This document shows, piece after piece, positions 1 through 6,153 of a DNA stretch of 7,595 bases. The stretch's first letter is position 1. Each line of letters starts with the position of its first letter. The translations under genes and the position numbers were made by a program. The stretch comes from Phycisphaerales bacterium (GTDB lineage: Bacteria > Planctomycetota > Phycisphaerae > UBA1845). Where the stretch lies: assembly GCA_030612785.1 (NCBI GenBank), contig JAUWNF010000150.1, forward strand, positions 1 to 7,595, given 5' to 3'. The notes beneath the pieces were generated by a model. The model was not told the origin of the DNA. It made no database searches and saw only the letters and a program-made list of their open reading frames with translations.

Positions 1-525
1 AGCGAGTGTGGCCCCCAAAGCCGCCCGGGCGCGATACAGCCGTCCCTCGCCGGCACGCTCGCTGATACTGAGGGTGGCTGCCAACTCGGCGTGTGCTCGA
101 CCCTCGAAGTAGAACTCGATGAGCAGCTCCTGCGCTTCGGCGGGTAGTTCGGTCAGCGCCAGCAGCAGTTGCTCCTGCACGTCCTTGCTCGCCAGCGTCT
201 CCGCTGGGATTTCCTCAGCGTCAAACCGAGCCGCCAGCGATCGCGCCAGGGCGGGGTCCGCCTTGACCCGGGCCGCCAAGGCCCCCCCTCGTTTTCGCCA
301 GTGTTCACGCAACAGGTTCTGGGCGATGCGCCATAGCCAGGGCTCAGGGTTAGCCCCGCGGAGATCGTCGGCCTTGAGCCTGGCCTGAAGCCACAACTCC
401 TGCATCAGGTCGTCGACCAGGTGCGTATCTCCGCCGCTCCGCACGGTGAAGTAGCGGCAAAACGCCTGGCAGCACCGTTCGAACGTGCCCTGGATCAACG
501 TGGCGGCGTCGGTCGGCTCACTCAT
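1..525 (-). CDS. ECF-family RNA polymerase sigma factor (C-terminus beyond window)
   Basis: Extracytoplasmic-function sigma-70 factor, which would direct core RNA polymerase to a dedicated promoter set. The minus strand reads open for 175 codons from an ATG at 525 to base 1 with no stop, so the C-terminus lies outside the window. Region 2 is at about residues 37-80 (VDDLMQELWLQARL, then EPWLWRIAQNLLREHWRKR), typical of sigma-2 with core binding and -10 recognition. A linker rich in Ala/Arg/Asp follows. Region 4 is at about 119-170 (LTELPAEAQELLIEFYF, then the helix-turn-helix AELAATLSISERAGEGRLYR). The family is usually 170-200 residues, so little is missing. The start is chosen because region 2 begins soon after it and no earlier in-frame start is plausible; there is no strong Shine-Dalgarno. 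No anti-sigma factor or kinase is visible. The family call is firm; the regulon is unknown. Confidence 0.9.
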   Translation of the reverse strand, partial: MSEPTDAATLIQGTFERCCQAFCRYFTVRSGGDTHLVDDLMQELWLQARLKADDLRGANPEPWLWRIAQNLLREHWRKRGGALAARVKADPALARSLAARFDAEEIPAETLASKDVQEQLLLALTELPAEAQELLIEFYFEGRAHAELAATLSISERAGEGRLYRARAALGATLA

Positions 526-711
526 GCTCGTTGCGTCATACGTGGACAAGCTTGTCATCGCCCGGTTCCTGCAACGTTCGGTCAAGGTCTTCACCGTATC
601 CGATGCGCAGACCGGACCTGCCCCACGGGCGAAGGATACAATTTATGGATCTTCCGCAGAATCTGTGGGGCATCTTGGGTGCTTCCTTGGGGATCAGCCC
701 CCAAACCCCCG

Positions 712-957
712 GGATTTTCAAGGCATCGCTCCGGTGTCCGATGGAGGTTGCCACGCTGGTAACGTTTGGTAAGCTGAGACCGCCTGGAGAAACAGAGTCG
801 GGCACTGCGGGGACGCAACCCGACAAGGGATATCCAGGTCGACGGTACGCCGATGGTGCATCTGGCCCTGGCCCGCAAATGCGGTTCGGAAGGGGGCCGC
901 TCCCTGACTGTCGCGGTTCCGTAACATCGGACACCGGAGTCATGCCTCAAAAAATCC
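712..957. repeat. 246-bp structure bounded by ~32-bp imperfect inverted repeats
   Basis: The left arm (712-743) and right arm (925-957) are inverted copies. In the 23-bp core, 721-743 against 925-947, 21 of 23 positions match, with CTCCGGTGTCCGATG perfect. Outside the core both arms continue with GGATTTT and a 1-2 base length difference. The interior contains no transposase and only short frames. This looks like a MITE-like or decayed insertion-sequence remnant. No target-site duplication is obvious, and the family is not recognised. Confidence 0.6.
897..919 (-). repeat. Dispersed 23-bp GC-rich motif, copy 1
   Basis: Read on the minus strand this is GAACCGCGACAGTCAGGGAG followed by CGG. It matches the plus-strand copy at 4894-4916 at 21 of 23 positions. 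One copy lies inside the 712-957 structure; the other abuts the first REP-family element. It is a short interspersed repeat of unknown role. Confidence 0.55.
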
Positions 958-1118
958 TGCGGCGCAGCCGCTGGTCAGGAGGTAGCCAGGACCCAGAACC
1001 GTCCAGCCCCTGAAAGGGCGACGGAAAGCAGGGATTCAGAATGAACGTTTTCTGGAAACTTCCAGGGTGTACCATTCCGCCATCCCCTGCGGGGATTCCC
1101 TCTTCCTCCCACCCGCAT

Positions 1119-1631
1119 TCAATGCGTGCGAAAGGTATTCCAGACCGACGTATCAAGCTGCATAGCGCAGTAGGCTTCAAAGAGATACATTTCGACAGGA
1201 TCGGTCATTTCGATGAAGGCAACGTGCAAGGCCTTGAGGTACTCTTTCTTCTCCGCGAATAGCCGCATGAACTCAGCGTCCTTCATGGCCTGGTTGGCAG
1301 TTTGACGGTTTGGGTACTCGGCGACCGCCATCCGATAGGCCAGGGTTGCGGTATAGTAATCGGCTCCTTTGACGTGTGAACAGAGTCGCTGGACGATGGT
1401 GCGCGATATGCCCACGTAAAGCGGGGTTTTTGCTTCAAGCAGTACATAGCATCCTGAGAAGTCGGAGCGCCGGTTTAGCCTTTTCAAGATCGTCTTCTCG
1501 CCGATACCTCTGGTCCCGAACTCCACCATGCTGTGCGGAGAACTGAGAGCTTGGCGCATGCGGTCCATATGGGCAGGCAGGATTTCGGCTGCAAGTTGCT
1601 GGAACGAATAGGGGCAATCGTCGATGGCCAC
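1119..1631 (-). CDS. GIY-YIG nuclease-domain protein
   Basis: Stand-alone protein with a GIY-YIG endonuclease fold, a family that hydrolyses DNA phosphodiester bonds using a metal ion. Numbering from the longest frame (TTG at 1655, 178 aa), the first strand motif is GCYVL (68-72) and the second LYVGIS (79-84). The catalytic-type Arg is R90 with His94 just after, the metal-binding-type Glu is E160 in MYLFEAYCAMQL, and an Asn follows in the terminal WNTF. All expected catalytic positions are therefore present. I prefer the GTG at 1631 (170 aa) because AGGAG sits 11 bases upstream of it, whereas the TTG at 1655 has no ribosome site. The upstream ~65 residues are a non-catalytic N-terminal part. 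The gene is divergent from the TPR membrane gene, with only ~50 bp between them. Biological role (repair, defence or mobile-element maintenance) is undetermined. Confidence 0.8.
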   Translation of the reverse strand: MAIDDCPYSFQQLAAEILPAHMDRMRQALSSPHSMVEFGTRGIGEKTILKRLNRRSDFSGCYVLLEAKTPLYVGISRTIVQRLCSHVKGADYYTATLAYRMAVAEYPNRQTANQAMKDAEFMRLFAEKKEYLKALHVAFIEMTDPVEMYLFEAYCAMQLDTSVWNTFRTH

Positions 1632-1684
1632 GCGGTTCGATGCTCCTGGCGACAACGGGACGATTGCCGTAATATCGAGGGCTC

Positions 1685-3793
1685 ATGCAGTCTTGGCAAG
1701 CGCCGAACAAACCGACTGCCCCACCTCTAAAGAGATGGGCCACCCGAAAGAGGTGGGGCACCCGAACTCTCTGGCTGATCGTGCTCTCCGCCGGGGTGCT
1801 GGTCTACCTCAACAGCTTCTCGGGCGTGTTCCTGTTCGATGACGCGCGCAATATCGTGAACCGGCTGCACATCCGGCAACTCTGGCCGCTCCCCGGCGCG
1901 TTGCTGGGCGATCAGCGCCCGATCGTGGCCATATCGCTGGCCGTCAACTATGCAATCGGGGAGCTGGAGGTCTGGGGCTACCATTTCTTTAACCTCGCCA
2001 TTCATTTGCTGGCGAGTCTGGCGCTGTTCGGCGTGGTCCGCCGTACGCTGCTGCGCCCCCAATTTCAGGGCTCTTGCGGTTCGGGGGGTCGCGGGTGGCC
2101 CAGATCTTCAGACCTGGGGACGCGATTGCCGCATTCGAATCGGTCCCCCACCTCTGAAGAGATGGGCCACCCGTCATGTGGGAGTTCGTGGGACCCATGC
2201 GCGCCCTGGCTGGCGGCAAGTGTCGCGCTGATCTGGGTGGTTCATCCACTGCAAACCCAAAGTGTGACCTATCTGATCCAGCGCGCCGAGTCGATGATGG
2301 GGCTGTTCTACCTGCTCACACTCTACTGCCTCATTCGTGGGGCGGACTCGGCGCGCCCCGGACTCTGGTATGCCGCATCGATCGCGGCGTGTGCCTTGGG
2401 GATGGGCAGCAAGCCGGTGATGGTCACCGCGCCGGTAGTGATGTGGTTGTTTGATTGGGTTTTTCTGGCGCGCTCGTGGCGGGAAACGCTGCGCCGGCGC
2501 TGGGTGCTCTACCTTGGCTTGGCGGCGACGTGGTTCGTGCTCATTGCTTGCGGTGTCATGCGTGGTGTGCTCAATCCAGACGCTCACCGGGCGACGGTGG
2601 GTTTCGGCATCAGGGACATCACTCCGATGGAGTATGTACTTACGCAGCCTGGCGTCATCTTGCACTATCTCAAGCTGGCGCTCTGGCCGCATCCCTTGTG
2701 CCTGGATTACTGCTGGCCGGTGGCCGAGGGAGTCCAGGCTGTCATCCTACCGGGGACGGTCGTGTTGATCCTCCTGCTAGGGACGCTGTGGGCGTTTCGG
2801 CGTCGGCCGTGGTTAGGCTTTCTGGGAGCGTGGTTCTTTTTAATTCTCTCGCCTACTTCCAGCTTCGTCCCGGTGAAGGATCCGGCGTTCGAGCATCGCA
2901 TGTACTTGCCGCTGGCTGCCGTGGTCGTCCTGGTCGTCGTTGGCGGTTGGCGAATCCTCGCCGGCGCGTTTGATGCGCTAACCCTGTCGCGGGCCGTGCG
3001 GCGCGTGCTGGGTGGCGGGCTTCTACTTGGCGTAGTGGTGTACCTGGGGTTTGGCACTGTCGCACGGAACCGGGATTACCACAGTCGGGTCGCCATGTGG
3101 AGCAACGTCGTGGGGCAACGCCCGCTGAACGCTCGCGCCCATCTGGACTTCGGGTTGGCACTGTTTGACGAGGGACGAATCGACGAGGCCGTAGCCCAGT
3201 ACTCCAAAGCCCTTGAAATCGATTCCGAATCGGCGAAAGCCCACACCAACCTGGGCAACGCACTGGTCAGGCAAAGGAAGCTGGATGAGGCACTGGCGCA
3301 TCACCGCGAAGCGGCGCGGATCGCTCCCAACTTCACCGAGGCACGCAACAACTTGGGGGCCTGCCTGCTGGAACGCGGGGAGTTAGATGAGGCGGTTACG
3401 CACCTGGCTGCGGCCCTGCGCTTGTCGCCGGACGACGCCTCCGCGCACACCAACATGGGGAACGCCCTGACCCACCTGGGCAAGATCGATCAGGCCCTGG
3501 ACCACTATCGCACCGCGTTGCGCGTCGCGCCTGATTTTGTCAGGGCACATCTCAATCTGGGAATGGTGTTGGTGTGGCAGAAACGGTACGCGGAGGCGAT
3601 CAGCCACCTCAACGAAGCCGTGCGCATTCGTCCTAATCATCTCAGTGGTCGGTACAATCTAGGGGTCGCCCTTGAACAACTGGGCCGGCTCGACGAGGCC
3701 ATCGAGCAGTATCGGGAGATACTTCGGCTAGACCCGCACCATAGCGACGCTCGCCAGCGTCTTACTGCCGCGCTCGCGAAGCGCGGCGGCTGA
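1685..3793 (+). CDS. TMTC-like multi-pass membrane protein with C-terminal TPR repeats
   Basis: A 702-residue protein of the bacterial TMTC-like/DUF1736 type: a GT-C-like polytopic membrane half joined to a TPR half. Membrane helices begin at residues 29-46. The first extracytoplasmic loop carries the acidic pair FDD (D52-D53), followed by a QRPIV motif (77-81). A further signature is SSFVPVKDPAFEHRMYLPL at 392-410. The DUF1736-like part includes LKLALWPHPLCLDYCWP around 328-344. Six 34-residue TPRs run from 483 to 686 (483, 517, 551, 585, 619, 653), plus a partial seventh. Eukaryotic TMTC proteins are O-mannosyltransferases; bacterial substrates are unknown, so glycosyl transfer is inference. 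Residues ~11-26 and ~136-163 are encoded by REP-like repeat arms, and the latter separates two membrane segments that homologues would normally join by a shorter loop. The ATG at 1685 has GAGG very close (4 bases). The reading frame is intact. Confidence 0.85.
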   Translation: MQSWQAPNKPTAPPLKRWATRKRWGTRTLWLIVLSAGVLVYLNSFSGVFLFDDARNIVNRLHIRQLWPLPGALLGDQRPIVAISLAVNYAIGELEVWGYHFFNLAIHLLASLALFGVVRRTLLRPQFQGSCGSGGRGWPRSSDLGTRLPHSNRSPTSEEMGHPSCGSSWDPCAPWLAASVALIWVVHPLQTQSVTYLIQRAESMMGLFYLLTLYCLIRGADSARPGLWYAASIAACALGMGSKPVMVTAPVVMWLFDWVFLARSWRETLRRRWVLYLGLAATWFVLIACGVMRGVLNPDAHRATVGFGIRDITPMEYVLTQPGVILHYLKLALWPHPLCLDYCWPVAEGVQAVILPGTVVLILLLGTLWAFRRRPWLGFLGAWFFLILSPTSSFVPVKDPAFEHRMYLPLAAVVVLVVVGGWRILAGAFDALTLSRAVRRVLGGGLLLGVVVYLGFGTVARNRDYHSRVAMWSNVVGQRPLNARAHLDFGLALFDEGRIDEAVAQYSKALEIDSESAKAHTNLGNALVRQRKLDEALAHHREAARIAPNFTEARNNLGACLLERGELDEAVTHLAAALRLSPDDASAHTNMGNALTHLGKIDQALDHYRTALRVAPDFVRAHLNLGMVLVWQKRYAEAISHLNEAVRIRPNHLSGRYNLGVALEQLGRLDEAIEQYREILRLDPHHSDARQRLTAALAKRGG
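1717..1760. repeat. REP-like hairpin inside the start of the TPR membrane gene
   Basis: A perfect 12-bp inverted repeat (TGCCCCACCTCT at 1717-1728 and AGAGGTGGGGCA at 1749-1760) encloses a 20-base loop. The 28 bases 1719-1746 match 2146-2173 at 27 positions, so this is the same repeat family as the one in the middle of the gene. It lies 32 bases after the start codon and encodes a Lys/Arg/Trp-rich stretch before the first membrane helix. A stem this close to the start could reduce translation; that is inference. Confidence 0.75.
2092..2173. repeat. Inverted pair of REP-like arms within the TPR membrane gene
   Basis: The left arm (2092-2121) and right arm (2143-2173) are inverted copies, with four mismatches and one gap over about 31 bases, around a 21-base spacer. 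The right arm is nearly identical to the arm at 1719-1746. It encodes roughly residues 136-163 (GWPRSSDLGT and SEEMGHPS portions), a hydrophilic stretch unlike the hydrophobic sequence on each side. It looks like an in-frame insertion of a palindromic repeat unit. Confidence 0.8.
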
Positions 3794-3863
3794 ACCACAC
3801 TCAACGCTTTCCTTGTTCTTCTCTGGATTGCTGACCCACCGATCCACTACCAGGTGGCTACCA

Positions 3864-3992
3864 GTACAAGGCGTGTCGATTTAGTCGTCCGTTGTGGTTT
3901 CAAATGTAGCGTCACCCCTTGTGGGTGACGAGAAACGAGGGTGCGCCGCCCACAAGGGGCGACGCTACAGACTAAATCGACAACCCCTGTAC
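3864..3992. repeat. Nested 129-bp palindrome between convergent genes
   Basis: The outer arms 3864-3886 and 3970-3992 match at 20 of 23 positions (GTCGATTTAGTC perfect). The inner arms 3905-3925 and 3949-3969 match at 20 of 21 (core CCCCTTGTGGG), with a 23-base centre. It fills the space between the stop of the TPR gene (3793) and the stop of the HEAT gene (3995), ending two bases from the latter. Such a stem could act as a bidirectional transcription barrier, but neither side has a clear T-tract, so terminator function is only inferred. Its form is that of a MITE-like intergenic palindrome. Confidence 0.8.
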
Positions 3993-3994
3993 TG

Positions 3995-4777
3995 CTACTT
4001 GCCATTGGAACTTACGTCTTCGCCAGTGATCGCCCGCAGAGCGCGATTGGCAAAGTACGATACGGGGCGCGCCGAGGGGGCTTCTGCCGTTAATCCGCGG
4101 GTGGCGCGGCCCAGGAGGGCGGCGGCAGAATGTTCCGAGGTCGTCGGGCCTTGGAATAGGGTGTCATCTTCAAGGCACTCGCGCAAGACGTCAGCGGCGC
4201 GCTCCACCCGAAGTAGTCCCAGTTCTTCAATGGCCTGCACGCGCACCGCGACCAGCCTGTGCGCCCGCGCCGTTTCGATCAGCAGGTCCGCGGCCTCGGG
4301 GGTCGGCAAGCGACCCAGCCCGCTCACCGCCAGAACCGCTAGGCGCGCCTCGGAGGACTTCAACAGTTGCGCGAGATCGTTCACCACTGCCGCGTCGCCC
4401 AGCAGGGCCAACCCGGTGACCGCCATGGCTGCCACGTCCGGGTCCGGATCGGTCGCCATTTCCGCAAGCAGCTTCCGGACCCGTGCGGGGCGGGTGTGGT
4501 TAAGGACGGCTACGCCTAGCCCGCGGACACTCGGGTCGTCGCTCTCTAACAACTCTTCCACGGCGTCCGCGCCGGTCGGCCCCAAAGCCACCAAACGCTG
4601 GAAATGGGCCAGGCGAGTTTCTGGGTTCGCCGTCGTGGCGAGTCGGTGCGGCCACCAGCGTGCGCGGATCGGATTGCGGCACAATACAATCGCCAGCCAC
4701 ACCGCCACCATCGTGGCGATGACGATGAACATCCGCCGATTCGCTCGGTGCTCGGAGGGTGAACTCGAAGCGGTCAT
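3995..4777 (-). CDS. Membrane-anchored HEAT-repeat protein
   Basis: A 260-residue protein with a short polar N-terminus (1-15), one strongly hydrophobic helix (about 16-32, MFIVIATMVAVWLAIVL) and an Arg/Trp-rich stop-transfer stretch. This gives a type II-like anchor or uncleaved signal. The rest is helical HEAT-type repeats: units such as DPSVRGLGVAVLNH, DPDVAAMAVTGLALLGD, EARLAVLAVSGLGRL and VAVRVQAIEELGLL recur at about 30-40 residue spacing from ~50 to ~215. HEAT repeats are protein-interaction scaffolds; no catalytic motif is visible, so the function is unknown. The ATG at 4777 is the natural start, since the anchor follows directly; there is no strong ribosome site. It is convergent with the TPR gene, and its last codons lie beside the 3864-3992 palindrome, so the native C-terminus may have been altered. 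Confidence 0.8.
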   Translation of the reverse strand: MTASSSPSEHRANRRMFIVIATMVAVWLAIVLCRNPIRARWWPHRLATTANPETRLAHFQRLVALGPTGADAVEELLESDDPSVRGLGVAVLNHTRPARVRKLLAEMATDPDPDVAAMAVTGLALLGDAAVVNDLAQLLKSSEARLAVLAVSGLGRLPTPEAADLLIETARAHRLVAVRVQAIEELGLLRVERAADVLRECLEDDTLFQGPTTSEHSAAALLGRATRGLTAEAPSARPVSYFANRALRAITGEDVSSNGK

Positions 4778-4825
4778 TTCGCCAGCTTAAAGGATTTGTC
4801 ACCGCTGCACTACCCGGGCAATCAG

Positions 4826-4851
4826 CCACCACCGGCGGAACCGGTGGGTGG
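4826..4851. repeat. GC-rich hairpin repeat upstream of the HEAT gene
   Basis: CCACCACCGG, five bases, then CCGGTGGGTGG: an almost perfect inverted repeat with one extra base in the right arm. It sits about 50 bp upstream of the HEAT gene start on its promoter side. It resembles the REP-like palindromes elsewhere in the window but is a different family. Confidence 0.5.
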
Positions 4852-4893
4852 CATGGTCCGTGACACTTTCGGCGAGGCGGGCACGCCAGATCA

Positions 4894-4916
4894 GAACCGC
4901 GACCGTGAGGGAGCGG
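4894..4916 (+). repeat. Dispersed 23-bp GC-rich motif, copy 2
   Basis: GAACCGCGACCGTGAGGGAG followed by CGG, matching the minus-strand copy at 897-919 at 21 of 23 positions. It lies 7 bases before the point where homology to the 5907-6153 element begins. Confidence 0.55.
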
Positions 4917-4923
4917 ACGAATT

Positions 4924-5092
4924 GCGCGGGTGCCCCATCCCGTTGGCGGGCACCGCCCGCCTCGGGGTGGGAGACGGCACGTCACCCAAACCGTCCGTCG
5001 CATCGCCTCCGCAACCAGCCGCCTGTCTCGAACCCTGCGGGAAACAGAGAAACAGCTCACTAATGACTAATGAAGCTCTGACCCCATCCCTC
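4924..5092 (+). mobile_element. REP/MITE-like element, copy 1 (left part missing)
   Basis: These 169 bases align without gaps to 5989-6157, with about 11 mismatches. They include the nested hairpin region and the complete right terminal repeat (5058-5088, identical to 6123-6153). The left third of the family, with its own terminal repeat, is absent: upstream of 4924 the sequence is unrelated. The right end lies inside a DUF2513 reading frame, which it terminates. Confidence 0.85.
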
Positions 5093-5218
5093 GTGATAGA
5101 TGATCGTCTCCCAAGAGCATCCCTCGACCCACTCAGCGGTTGGGTCGAGGATTGCCCCGTCGCCGATTTCCTCGACCTTCATCAGCAGCGCCCGGACAAC
5201 ATCCATATCACGCTTCAC
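5060..5218 (-). pseudogene. DUF2513 protein, N-terminal fragment truncated by a repeat element
   Basis: Starting at GTG 5218, preceded by AGGGAG at 7 bases, the frame reads KRDMDVVRALLMKVEE and later EGCSWETIIYHE. This matches the opening of DUF2513 proteins, whose N-terminus is typically MKRDMDL-R-LL-IE followed by a Y-H element. Family members are usually about 100-150 residues. Here the match stops at about residue 43, exactly where the right end of the 4924-5092 element begins. The last nine residues (GWGQSFISH) and the TAG stop come from the element's terminal repeat. The downstream two-thirds of the gene is missing. DUF2513 has no established biochemical role and is often seen in mobile or phage-like DNA. 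It lies 89 bp downstream of the 153-aa gene on the same strand, so the two may have been co-transcribed. The fragment call is fairly sure; residual function is unlikely. Confidence 0.75.
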
Positions 5219-5307
5219 GGCATATCTCCCTGAGCCCCACGACCTATTCTACGATGCCAGACCCCGCCAAGCGGATCAGCGACCCTTGCCAACACGCTGC
5301 AATTCCA

Positions 5308-5769
5308 TCACTGCCGTCCCCTGCCGCCTTTGGTCATTTTCTTCAGCACCTTTCCGTTGATTTGAATACGCTTCGCAAGCTGCTTTGCGCTCAGATTGCG
5401 CTTACGCATCGTGTCAAAGTAGAATTGACGCTCCCAATCGTTGACCCAGCCTTCTCGATGTGCGTGATCGATGGTCTCGGCATTTAGCGCCCTGCTCTCG
5501 TCTGCGCTTACTCGGTTGATCGCATCGAAGATTTTGTGCGAAGGCAAACCGATGAACTTCTTAACGCAGCAGTTGCCCACAACCGCCCTCTTCCCGTTTT
5601 CCTTGTTCTTCAAGACGCAGATTTCGATGATTGGGAAATGCCCACACAGGCACTTGCGAGGATCGTCCACTTTGTAAATCTCGGCCAGTCCCCATTCGAG
5701 CTTTGCTTCGTCCCACGTATCTGCCTCACTTCTCGCAATGATTTCCTCGGCCAACTTGTATTTGGACAT
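5308..5769 (-). CDS. Conserved hypothetical Cys/His-containing protein, 153 aa
   Basis: I recognise the style of this protein as a conserved uncharacterised family but know no function. An N-terminal helical segment (LAEEIIARSEADTWDEAKLEW, shown in part) precedes a compact Cys/His region: C40-L-C42-G-H44, C51, then GNCC with C67 and C68. This spacing suggests a small zinc-binding knuckle. A helical, charged C-terminal half follows (HREGWVNDWERQFY) and ends in a Lys/Arg-rich tail (about 122-153), which could bind nucleic acid. The ATG at 5769 has GAGG 7 bases upstream. A TTGACG hexamer occurs upstream, without a convincing -10 partner. The base composition is clearly lower in GC than the left-hand genes: 30 of 60 bases at 5341-5400, against 42 of 60 at 3421-3480 in the TPR gene. 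This suggests acquisition from elsewhere. The gene sits between element copies 1 and 2. Confidence 0.75.
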   Translation of the reverse strand: MSKYKLAEEIIARSEADTWDEAKLEWGLAEIYKVDDPRKCLCGHFPIIEICVLKNKENGKRAVVGNCCVKKFIGLPSHKIFDAINRVSADESRALNAETIDHAHREGWVNDWERQFYFDTMRKRNLSAKQLAKRIQINGKVLKKMTKGGRGRQ

Positions 5770-5906
5770 GGGTCTGCCTCAGCAAGTACCAAACAGGCAC
5801 AAGGATACCGTCAACCAACCTGCCCCGCCACCCGATTTCACGGCATCAACGAAGGCGTCCGCCATAGGAGATGGTAGGAGATGGGGTGGTAGGAGATGGG
5901 GTAGGA
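5770..5906. other. Spacer between the 153-aa gene and element copy 2
   Basis: A short stretch upstream of the 153-aa gene on its promoter side. It contains a 28-codon minus-strand frame (5779-5865) with a hydrophobic tail but no ribosome site, which I do not call a gene, and the tandem repeat leading into the complete element. Confidence 0.4.
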
Positions 5907-5913
5907 GATGGGG
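5865..5913 (+). repeat. Tandem TAGGAGATGGGG array at the left edge of element copy 2
   Basis: Four units start at 5865, 5875, 5890 and 5902. The last two are identical 12-mers (TAGGAGATGGGG), the second has an extra TGG, and the first is shortened to ten bases. The last unit runs directly into the element's terminal repeat (GATGGGGTCAGAGC), so the array duplicates the element's outer edge. Confidence 0.85.
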
Positions 5914-6153
5914 TCAGAGCTTCATTAGTCATTAGTGGGCGGCGAAGGTACGTCGCGGAACTTGCGGCACCGTCCCAGCGCGTCCGAGGCGCGGGTGCCC
6001 CATCCCGTTGGCGGGCACAGCCCGCCTCGGGGTGGGGGACAGCACGTCACCCAAACCGTCCGCCGCATCGCGTCCGCAATCGACCGTCTGTCTCGAGCCT
6101 TGCGGGAAACAGAGAAACAGCTCACTAATGACTAATGAAGCTCTGACCCCATC
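5907..6153 (+). mobile_element. Complete 247-bp REP/MITE-like element (copy 2)
   Basis: Bounded by perfect 31-bp terminal inverted repeats, 5907-5937 and 6123-6153, which begin GATGGGGTCAGAGCTTCATT. The interior has no credible gene. It contains a strong nested hairpin at about 5998-6038, where CCCCATCCC faces GGGTGGGG around GGCGGG-CACAG-CCCGCC. Its right 169 bases match copy 1 (4924-5092), and its left ~80 bases match copy 3 (6996-7077). GGGGTCAGAG-type ends are familiar around REP-associated tyrosine transposases (RAYT, Y1/IS200-like). I therefore infer a non-autonomous element mobilised in trans; no transposase is present in the window. Confidence 0.85.

Larger units (their letters stand above)
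526..1118. other. Gene-poor spacer rich in palindromes
   Basis: No convincing gene is seen between the sigma factor start and the GIY-YIG stop codon. Several overlapping reading frames are open on both strands, but their peptides are Pro/Arg/Gly-rich, match no family I know and run through inverted repeats. The stretch holds the inverted-repeat pair at 712-957, a 23-bp dispersed motif at 897-919 (second copy at 4894-4916, opposite strand) and a hairpin at 1000-1023 (CGTC-CA-GCCC pairing with GGGC-GACG). It also holds a 6-bp perfect hairpin at 1082-1096 (ATCCCC-TGC-GGGGAT). The sigma factor promoter should lie here, but no -35/-10 pair stands out. Confidence 0.6.

Noticed and set aside
531..1013. 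Overlapping frames on both strands in the left spacer
   Set aside because: Pro/Arg/Gly-rich peptides cross the inverted repeats and the dispersed motif. There is no ribosome site or family match.
1082..1096. Intrinsic terminator after the GIY-YIG gene
   Set aside because: The 6-bp stem is downstream of the stop, but no T-tract follows it on the minus strand.
2041..2215. Frameshift or pseudogene in the TPR membrane gene
   Set aside because: The odd peptide suggested a frameshift, but the frame is open throughout and membrane/TPR sequence resumes in the same frame. An in-frame repeat insert explains it.
3894..4790. Long plus-strand frame of 298 codons
   Set aside because: It is antisense to the HEAT-repeat gene, starts inside the 3864-3992 palindrome, is Ser/Arg/Ala-rich and shows no domain. 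The minus-strand protein has a clear membrane anchor and repeats.
5779..5865. 28-codon minus-strand frame with a hydrophobic tail upstream of the 153-aa gene
   Set aside because: No ribosome site, and its start lies in the tandem array. Too little support for a gene.
5865..5913. CRISPR-like array
   Set aside because: Units are 10-15 bases and contiguous, with no spacers and no cas genes.
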